Of a stretch of DNA of 64,000 nt, positions 57,159 to 64,000 are shown piece by piece. The DNA is from Hysterangium stoloniferum (taxonomy: Eukaryota; Basidiomycota; Agaricomycetes; Hysterangiales; Hysterangiaceae): NCBI GenBank assembly GCA_015178975.1, contig WHVD01000012.1, forward strand, positions 372,001 through 436,000, written 5' to 3'. Within the stretch, counting starts at the first letter, position 1. Every line of letters starts with the position of its first letter. A model generated the notes under the pieces. The model had not been told where the DNA came from, made no database searches, and was given only the letters and a program-made list of their open reading frames with translations. Position numbers and translations under genes: made by a program.

Positions 57159-57463
57159 TGTTAGAGTATGATATTACAGCTCTTACATAGTCTATGATAT
57201 TCCCTGTATTTTTCTGATATTTGTAGTATTTTTCCCAGCACGGTAGGTGCAGTATTGAGTGAGTTACCTAGTAAGGTAAGTGATGTGTAGGTGCTTAGGT
57301 AAGCACCCTGTAGCATACTCCGCTGTGGGTGTGGGAAAGTCTCCTTAGTGTTTACTTTCCTCACAGTCACAGGTATGTAGTTATTTCACAGTTGAATACA
57401 CTTAGTGTTTACTTTTCTCACAGTCACAGGGTGTTTGTCAAGAGTTATTCAACTGTTTCAATA
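57159..57463 (+). mobile_element. 5' LTR of the copia element
   Basis: 305 bp, TGTTAGAG...TTTCAATA. Contains two copies of a TTAGTGTTTACTTT(C/T)CTCAC unit. Four mismatches by eye to the 3' LTR at 42344-42648, so insertion is recent. Carries the promoter and polyadenylation signals in this class of element. Confidence 0.92.
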
Positions 57464-57475
57464 GGTTATGGGCCC
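57464..57475 (+). promoter_or_regulatory. Putative primer-binding site
   Basis: GGTTATGGGCCC follows the LTR immediately, where the minus-strand primer tRNA anneals in LTR retrotransposons. The tRNA was not identified. Confidence 0.5.
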
Positions 57476-58068
57476 CGGCTTCTAAACCGGTACATCCAGT
57501 TGTCATCTGTGCAATCCATCACTTTGCACATCTTTTCTGACAACTTCTACTTGTCCAAAACACTCTGCATTGCGTTTGGATTTTATTTTGGTTATATCTC
57601 CTTGGATTTTGGCCTGATTTGGTCGCTTTTTGGACTCACATCTCACACTTGTGATTGTGTGCATTTTTCGCCCATTTAGGCGCCCGTGTCCATAAAAGGA
57701 AATATATTCCCACGCTCCAAATCGCTTGTCGTCGCTCAATTTCGCCTTTTTGGGCAACTTCATTTTTATCACCTTTGTGACTCACCCTGTCACACCCTGT
57801 CACCTCTCTCTCTCCAGTCACACTCTTCCCTCACACCTCAAGCACTTGACAGTATCATCTGGGTCTGTGCCACATCATTTTACCTTTTAACACGGTCTTT
57901 TAGATACATTGAACTTAAACTGTTGGCATTGTGCTCTTCAGTGGGCCTTTGTTTTTACCTTCCTTGCAATATCACGGTAACCCTGTTGAGCAAGGTGGTG
58001 TTACAACTGCTTGTCCAATTACTTAGTTTTTTTTTTTAAGTTAAATTCTTGGTGGATATTGACGTGTC

Positions 58069-61000
58069 ATGGCATCCAGTGATACTTACAAACATAGTGT
58101 CATATTGGGAGAAAATAATTATGAGGATTGGAGACATGACATAATTGGTCTTTTGCATATGGAGAACTGTCTCTCTATTGCCACTAGCAAAGAAAAACAA
58201 CCTAGTGATACTAGTTTACAGTCTGCCTGGTTGGAACGCTCCAATAAAGCAGCTGGTATCATATGGCGCTCTCTTGGACTTACACAGCACACCCATGTTG
58301 ACATTGATGACGGTCCTGATGATATGTGGTCTAAAATTGAAAAGGCACATAATAAACAACTCCCTGCAGTTCGTTTTAGTGCCTATAATGACCTCTTTAA
58401 TATTCGGAAGGAACCTGATGAATCTCTGACTTCATTAATGAGTCGTGTTGACAAGGTTTGTGCACGTGTCCAGAACTTGCATCCAAAAGGGTACACTCTT
58501 GCCATGCTGGATGATGAGCTTGCTGCTCTCACTTTACTTTGTTCTCTGCCTGAATCTGACTCTGTGTGGACTTCATCTTTAATGATGAATACTGCTATCA
58601 CATTCTTTGATGTCAAAACTCATTTTGCATCACAAGAGAGTCTGCAGTCTGCCAGGAGTTTAGAGATGGCGAACAAGATTGTGTCAAAAACTTCCAACAC
58701 TTCTGGTAAAGTTCCTTGCACATTCTGCAATGGTTCCAGCCACACCCAAGACAATTGTCACAAGTATGTAAATGCACAGAAACAAGCAAAGGCCAGAGTT
58801 GAGCAGAAGAAAAAGGAGTATAAAGAAAGAAAGGCTGCTAAGGCTGACAAAGCCAATGCGTCTGACAAGGTATCAGAGGAGAAGAAACCAGAGAGTGCTG
58901 GAAATGCAAGTGTTTCTATCCCTGACTCTACCGATCCATCTTGTGCTCTCCTTGTCAATGCTAGTTCTGACTGGACTGCTGACACAGGTGCTTCTTCGCA
59001 CATGACTCCCCATCGTCATTGGTTTTCAAGTTATACACCGTTTCAAACACCTATCCAAGTTGCAAATGGACAAATAGTTATGTCTGCAGGGATAGGAGCA
59101 GTGCGGTTTAAGCCTAAAGGGGATGGAAATGTAATAATAGAGTTTGAGAGGGTTCTCCATGTTCCCCATCTCACAAGTAACCTCCTCTCCGTCTTGTATT
59201 TGACAAAGAAAAAGAATTTCCGTGTCTCTATCTTTCATTCCACCATGTCTTTCTATTTGAGAAAGGTCTTGCGTTTCACTGCCACAGTCAATGAACATAA
59301 CCAGGCCTATTTGGATGGAATGACGGTACCTATGACGGATTATGCAGGTCTTGTTACAACCTGTCCCTTGGACTCCACACTTTGGCATCATCGCTTTAAT
59401 CATCTCAATCATGCCGATATCCAGAAGCTCCTCAAAGGTGATTTGGTTGGTGGGATAAAGATTGACTCTCACACATCTCCTGATCCTATTTGTGAACCTT
59501 GTTTGGCTGGAAAACAGAACCGAGTGATTAATAAAATAGCAACAACACGCTATACTAAACCACTTGCACTCATTCACAGTGATGTTCATGGTCCCTTGCC
59601 TACACAAACTATGGAAGGTTTTCGCTACTGGATCACTTTCATTGATGATGCCTCACGCTATGCTTCGATTGCATTACTCAAAAATAAGAGTGATGCCTTT
59701 CAAGCATTTAAGCAATATAAGGCTAAAGTGGAGAACTTGCTTGGTCAGACGATCAAGATATTCAGAGATGACAAGGGTGGAGAATATATGTCTAAGGAGT
59801 TTGATACCTTTCTTTCCACTGCTGGCATCAGCCGGCAACATACTGTGCGGAATGAACCACATCAGAATGGGGTTGCTGAACACTTCAACAGAACATTGGA
59901 AGAAGGGGCTACTTCAATTATGGCTGAATCCCACCTCCCTCCCTCATTCTGGGGACATGCTGTCATTGCCATTACTCATGTGCGCAACTGCTCACCTACC
60001 ACTGCTCTTAAGCATTCTGTGCCTTATACTGTCTGGCATGGTAGGAAACCAGAAGTATCACATCTTAGGGTATTTGGCTGTACTGCTTATGTGCATGTAC
60101 AGAAGGACCAACGTATTGGACTTGGCTCTCACACACAGAAATGTGTCTTTATTGGATATCCTCCAGATTATAAGGGTTGGATGTTTTACAATCCCTTGAC
60201 TAAGAAGACTATTATCAGTAATAATGCTGTCTTTGATGAGAGAGTCTTACCAGGCTTGTCTAAACCTGCCATACCTTCTACTCCTACTGCTCCTGATGTT
60301 CTTCCTGATACTCCACAATTTGTTGATTTGTTTATTCCTGGACCCTCTAGGTCTATTCAGGTGGGAGCCCAGCCTAATCAGGTGGGAGTTCCACAGGAAC
60401 CAAATCAGGTGGGAGATGGTCAGAATAATGCTTTGCCTCCTGGTCCTAGTTCCAACTCTGATTCTAACTCTGAACATTCTGAACGTTCACCAAGTCCTTC
60501 TCCTCAACCACGTCGCAATCCACCCAGAAACAGAGTTCTTCCTAAGCGTTTCCAGCAAGTTGACCCTGGTAACATCCACAACTATAGAGAATCTACTCCT
60601 GTAGTTGAGTCCAGTGATGAGGCAGAGGATTCTCCACTACATTCTCCTCCTTCAGTTGAGTCTGAGGAAGAAGCCCTAGCTACCAGTGAGGGAGATCTTT
60701 ACATTGGTGTAGATGAAGCCTTTGAGTTTGCCTACAAGGCCAGTGCTCATGATGATGCACCGAGAACTCTCAAAGAGGCCTTACAAAGTCCTGATGCTGA
60801 TAAGTGGTATGATGCTGCATATGCAGAAATGCAATCCCTGCTTGAAAATGGCACTTTTCGCCTTGCTAAACTACCTGAGGGTCGTAAAGCTATTGGCTCT
60901 CGTTGGGTGTTTGTGATCAAGCGTAAGAAGGATGGGTCAATTGACAAGTTCAAAGCTCGTCTTGTTGCAAAAGGCTATGCACAGCGACCAGGGTTTGACT

Positions 61001-62205
61001 TCACTGATACCTTTGCTCCTACTGCTAAATGGGCCACTTTGTGTGCTGTCCTAGCATTGGCTGCACTGGAGGACATGGAACTTGAGAGTGTAGATATCTC
61101 CTCTGCATTCTTGAATGGTGAACTTGAAGAGGAAGTATACTTGCAGCAGCCTGAAGGTTTTCACCAAGATGCTCGTGATGAGTTCTTACTTCTTCTGAAA
61201 GGACTATATGGTTTACGCCAGTCACCTCGTATCTGGCATAAGAAGTTGAATGCTGTCCTGCTCAGTTTGGGTTTCAAACAAGTGCTATGCGATCATAGCA
61301 TTTGGGTCTTCCAAAAGGGTGATGTCAAAGTCATTATACCAGTATTTGTAGATGACATGACTATTGCATCTAAATCCAAGGAGGCTATCAAGAAGCTCAA
61401 AGATGATCTAAAGAGCCACTTCAAATTGCATGATCTTGGTCCTACTTCTTACTTGTTAGGTGTTGGCATTGAAAGAGATAGGACAAAGCATACTATTACT
61501 CTATCACAGCATCAATACATCTTGGACATGTTACAGCGTTATGGTCTTGCTGACTGCAATCCCATTGGCACACCTATGATACCTAACTCAAAATTGAGTA
61601 AAGACCAGGCTCCAGTGTCTCCTGAAGAGATTGTATACATGAAGGACATTCCATACATCCATGCTGTTGGGTCTCTTATGTATTTGGCTGTTGCCACTCG
61701 TCCAGACATTGCCTATACTGTTGGAGTATTAGCCAGATTCAATCACAATCCAGGAAAGGCTCATTGGCTAGCAGTACAACATCTCTTTCGATATCTCAAA
61801 GGCACCCTTGACTTGGGCTTGACCTTTGGCCCTAGTAATGACAAGGAATTGTTTGTGTCTTATTCAGATGCTGACCATGGAGGTGATAAGTCAACTGGAA
61901 AATCTACTGGTGTATATGTGGTTAAGATGGGTACTGGAGCCATTAGCTGGCAGAGCAAACTCCAGACTATTGTAACTCTCTCTACTACTGAAGCAGAGTA
62001 TATTGCAGGAGTGTCGGCTGGTCAGGAAGTGCTATGGTTGCGAAACTTATTTGAGGAATTGGGATATCCTCAAAAGACTGCATCCACTTTGTATCTTGAC
62101 AACCAATCTTCTATTGCAGTTGCCAGAGATCCTGAACATCATGGCCATATGAAACATCTGGACTTGAAAACATATTGGTTAAGGAGGATATCTGAAAACT
62201 ATTAA
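58069..62205 (+). CDS. Ty1/copia Gag-Pol polyprotein, 3' end displaced
   Basis: Single ORF of 1378 codons. Order: Gag (GENNYEDWRHDIIGLLHMEN near residue 14), CCHC knuckle CTFCNGSSHTQDNC (about 217), protease DTGASSHMT (about 303), GAG-pre-integrase zinc site (WHHRFNH..CEPCLAGK, about 440-485), integrase core with HSDVHG, FRDDKGGEY and NGVAEHFNRTLEE, reverse transcriptase (WVFVIKRKKDG, DISSAFLNGEL, LKGLYGLRQSPRIWHKKL, catalytic FVDD), and RNase H (YSDADHGG, STTEAEY, LYLDNQS). This order (integrase before RT) defines copia. The last 8 codons (RRISENY and stop) are MITE-encoded; the true end (..EVDSGKIKVVHLPT..) lies at 42803-42670. All catalytic motifs except the final RNase H tail look intact. 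Confidence 0.95.
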   Translation: MASSDTYKHSVILGENNYEDWRHDIIGLLHMENCLSIATSKEKQPSDTSLQSAWLERSNKAAGIIWRSLGLTQHTHVDIDDGPDDMWSKIEKAHNKQLPAVRFSAYNDLFNIRKEPDESLTSLMSRVDKVCARVQNLHPKGYTLAMLDDELAALTLLCSLPESDSVWTSSLMMNTAITFFDVKTHFASQESLQSARSLEMANKIVSKTSNTSGKVPCTFCNGSSHTQDNCHKYVNAQKQAKARVEQKKKEYKERKAAKADKANASDKVSEEKKPESAGNASVSIPDSTDPSCALLVNASSDWTADTGASSHMTPHRHWFSSYTPFQTPIQVANGQIVMSAGIGAVRFKPKGDGNVIIEFERVLHVPHLTSNLLSVLYLTKKKNFRVSIFHSTMSFYLRKVLRFTATVNEHNQAYLDGMTVPMTDYAGLVTTCPLDSTLWHHRFNHLNHADIQKLLKGDLVGGIKIDSHTSPDPICEPCLAGKQNRVINKIATTRYTKPLALIHSDVHGPLPTQTMEGFRYWITFIDDASRYASIALLKNKSDAFQAFKQYKAKVENLLGQTIKIFRDDKGGEYMSKEFDTFLSTAGISRQHTVRNEPHQNGVAEHFNRTLEEGATSIMAESHLPPSFWGHAVIAITHVRNCSPTTALKHSVPYTVWHGRKPEVSHLRVFGCTAYVHVQKDQRIGLGSHTQKCVFIGYPPDYKGWMFYNPLTKKTIISNNAVFDERVLPGLSKPAIPSTPTAPDVLPDTPQFVDLFIPGPSRSIQVGAQPNQVGVPQEPNQVGDGQNNALPPGPSSNSDSNSEHSERSPSPSPQPRRNPPRNRVLPKRFQQVDPGNIHNYRESTPVVESSDEAEDSPLHSPPSVESEEEALATSEGDLYIGVDEAFEFAYKASAHDDAPRTLKEALQSPDADKWYDAAYAEMQSLLENGTFRLAKLPEGRKAIGSRWVFVIKRKKDGSIDKFKARLVAKGYAQRPGFDFTDTFAPTAKWATLCAVLALAALEDMELESVDISSAFLNGELEEEVYLQQPEGFHQDARDEFLLLLKGLYGLRQSPRIWHKKLNAVLLSLGFKQVLCDHSIWVFQKGDVKVIIPVFVDDMTIASKSKEAIKKLKDDLKSHFKLHDLGPTSYLLGVGIERDRTKHTITLSQHQYILDMLQRYGLADCNPIGTPMIPNSKLSKDQAPVSPEEIVYMKDIPYIHAVGSLMYLAVATRPDIAYTVGVLARFNHNPGKAHWLAVQHLFRYLKGTLDLGLTFGPSNDKELFVSYSDADHGGDKSTGKSTGVYVVKMGTGAISWQSKLQTIVTLSTTEAEYIAGVSAGQEVLWLRNLFEELGYPQKTASTLYLDNQSSIAVARDPEHHGHMKHLDLKTYWLRRISENY

Positions 62206-62856
62206 GTATACCAAATTCTAATATACTCTAAAGGTCATTTAAACATCTGAGATGTGATTCAAACATAATTTGGTTTTTAAAACTTTTTGAAAGTTTTAAA
62301 CTCTCTCATACATTACAAACTCAAGAATCTTTCTGGACACAAGTAGACAATAAAAAAAATTAGTAGTTTGAAACACTAATACTTTTAAAAAATAGATACC
62401 TTTAAATAGTCCATTCCATGCATATGTATATCATTGGCACCTCTAAATACATATGTATTACTTCAGAATAGATCTGTCAATCTAAACAGATTTCTACTTG
62501 ATTCAACATACCCAGAATATATAGGGGGTTTTACTTAATAAAGACAGCTGTGGTATGAAAAATTTCCAATAATATTTTACATATTTTACAGGGAAATAAC
62601 TACATTACAACTTTTAAAAAACAAGTACTAATAAAAGTATTAGTAGACATCTGTAAAAGGAAGGAAATTATATACAATAGAATTTGTTAAATAACTATGG
62701 GTTGTATAAGATGTAATATGGAGAACTATTTCTGATGGTTGTTTTTTGATGATATAATTGTTTCAGAATAGATATCACTATTTAAAGATGGAGTTTTGTA
62801 AAAATAAGACTTTTATTAGTAAATATTTGAGATTATAGTAATTATAAACACCCTCC
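62183..62856 (+). mobile_element. MITE-like AT-rich element, copy B
   Basis: 674 bp, GGAGGATATC...AACACCCTCC, flanked by TAA (62180-62182) and TAA (62857-62859). It interrupts the RNase H coding region after KTYWL. No ORF of note. Copy A is 18.7 kb away in reverse. Confidence 0.8.
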
Positions 62857-63194
62857 TAAGCTGAAGCCAAGTCCTACTGGATTTCCCACAGGTTTCCCCA
62901 GAAACCCTCCATGTACACACCCTTAACAGTATTTTCTGACTAAGACTCGCAGATTGTTCAATATACCACCAAGAAGAAAAGCACATGCACAGGCATCATT
63001 ACCTGGACTGTCAACTCTTCATTCCCCACTTCCCAGCCAGACACTCACAAACCAGCCAGATGCCACAGAAGAAGCCTGTATCAAATAAGTCCTGGAAAAC
63101 CAGGATGAATCTGAGCATGAGGATGAGTCCGTGGCCCCCAACAAGGGCAAGGGTGTCATTGCCTCTCCACGCATTCAAGAGCTTACCCATCTCA
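62857..63194 (+). other. Probable gypsy Gag-side remnant
   Basis: Frames such as KLKPSPTGFPTGFPRNPPCT and ESEHEDESVAPNKGKGVIAS precede the gypsy protease and are broken by stops. If the inversion is undone, this joins 43485-43960. Confidence 0.35.
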
Positions 63195-64000
63195 ATGCAT
63201 CTGCTCTTTCGCATTCTGATTCATTTTTTCGTTAAACTTAAGTCTAATATGATCCCAAAATTTGTTTTTTCAGCTCTTATAGATTTCGGCTCGACTCATT
63301 GTTTTTTAGATACAAAATTCATGCAAAAAAATTTGTTGTCAACTTATCCAATTAATCCCGTTGGCCTCAGCCTCTTCGATGGCACAAGTAATTTGGTTGT
63401 TACCCAAGCTTGTGATTTATCCATCTGTTTCCTGTGTGGAACAACTCAATTGGTCACTTTCTATGTGACCCAGTTAGACTCGAGTTGCTCGGTGGTCCTA
63501 GGACACAACTGGCTTACCCGCTACAATCCATTGATTGACTGGATAACTAACAGTATAACATTCCGGACCACCGTGGCAGCTGAGGAAACTGTTCCTGTCA
63601 TGGCATCCACAGCACCCATGGCCTTCCTGGCACCTGCAGTCTCGAGGACTCCTATGATCCCTATGGCACCCATAGCTTCCCCAGAACCCACAGCACGTCC
63701 GTCTATTTCTCTGATTAATGCTGCAACTTTTATTAGGGCTACAAAAATGGACAGGTCCCAGGCGTTCACTATCAACTTAAAAATTGATGAAGCAACTGTA
63801 CGTTTTTCAACCCCGGTATCTGAATCTGAGCAAGCCACTGACCTAGAAGGTGTCCCGGAGAAATATCATGACTTTGCAGATGTTTTTAGCAAGCGGATAG
63901 CTGACCGGCTTCCGCCCCACAGAGAATACGACTTAAAAATCGATCTCGAAGATGGCACCCAGCCACCCCTAGGACATATCTACCCACTCTCGTTCACAGA
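63195..64000 (+). pseudogene. Ty3/gypsy Pol, N-terminal part, runs off window
   Basis: Open frame from at least 63195 to the window end. SALIDFGSTHCFLDTKFM is a retroviral-type aspartic protease site, but the catalytic D-(S/T)-G reads D-F-G. VVLGHNWLTRYNPLIDW is the usual protease C-terminal GHNWL..NP.IDW motif. A Pro/Ala-rich linker follows, then YHDFADVFSK..ADRLPPHR and YDLKIDLEDGTQPPLGHIYP, the conserved lead-in to gypsy RT. RT and integrase would lie beyond the window. The protease substitution suggests inactivity. Confidence 0.85.

Overview
The window looks like a repeat-rich, probably dikaryal fungal chromosome segment, most likely a basidiomycete (Agaricomycetes) by inference. The reasons are GT-AG introns of about 50-65 nt, Ty1/copia and Ty3/gypsy elements, a LINE-type RNase H remnant, many LTR-like insertions with 5-bp target duplications, and decayed fungal genes (ABC transporter, proline iminopeptidase). 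Nothing bacterial (operons, Shine-Dalgarno sites, CRISPR) is seen, and no rRNA or tRNA gene was recognised.

About 0-42 kb is a mosaic of one unnamed, expanded gene family, called FAM here. Comparing the copies gives a five-exon model (E1-E5) with four short introns and a protein of about 540 aa. Eleven copies or large fragments are present: FAM-1 and FAM-2 on the minus strand near 0-6 kb; FAM-3 (11 kb), FAM-4 (15.6 kb), FAM-5 (18 kb), FAM-6 (22.5 kb), FAM-7 (27.5 kb) and FAM-8 (30 kb) on plus; FAM-9 (32 kb) on minus; FAM-10 (35 kb) and FAM-11 (40 kb) on plus. FAM-6 (22486-24337) reads through intact. FAM-1, FAM-10 and FAM-11 each carry one visible lesion, FAM-4 a few, and the rest are broken by deletions or insertions. 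The copies carry shared 5' and 3' flanks, so most intergenic DNA here is repeat. An ABC-transporter pseudogene (21 kb) and a second copia family (32.6-33.8 kb) sit among the copies.

About 43.5-56 kb is different: a proline iminopeptidase pseudogene, a strongly diverged FAM homologue (46157-47826) followed by an unrecognised gene X, a partial duplicate of that pair (51.1-52.7 kb), a LINE 3' remnant, and a multi-exon membrane-protein gene carrying a 51-bp coding minisatellite (53.6-55.3 kb).

About 57-64 kb holds a copia element (5' LTR, gag-pol ORF of 1378 codons) cut by a 674-bp MITE-like insertion, then a truncated gypsy pol running off the end. The missing 3' end of this copia (last 45 codons, 3' LTR) lies at 42.3-42.8 kb on the opposite strand beside a second, inverted MITE copy. 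Both junctions, both halves of an older target LTR and two sets of target duplications fit an 18.7-kb inversion (43.48-62.18 kb) through the two MITEs, or an assembly misjoin at them.

The most novel content is the FAM family with its diverged homologue, the MITE-bounded inversion, and the minisatellite membrane gene. No biochemical function is claimed for FAM.
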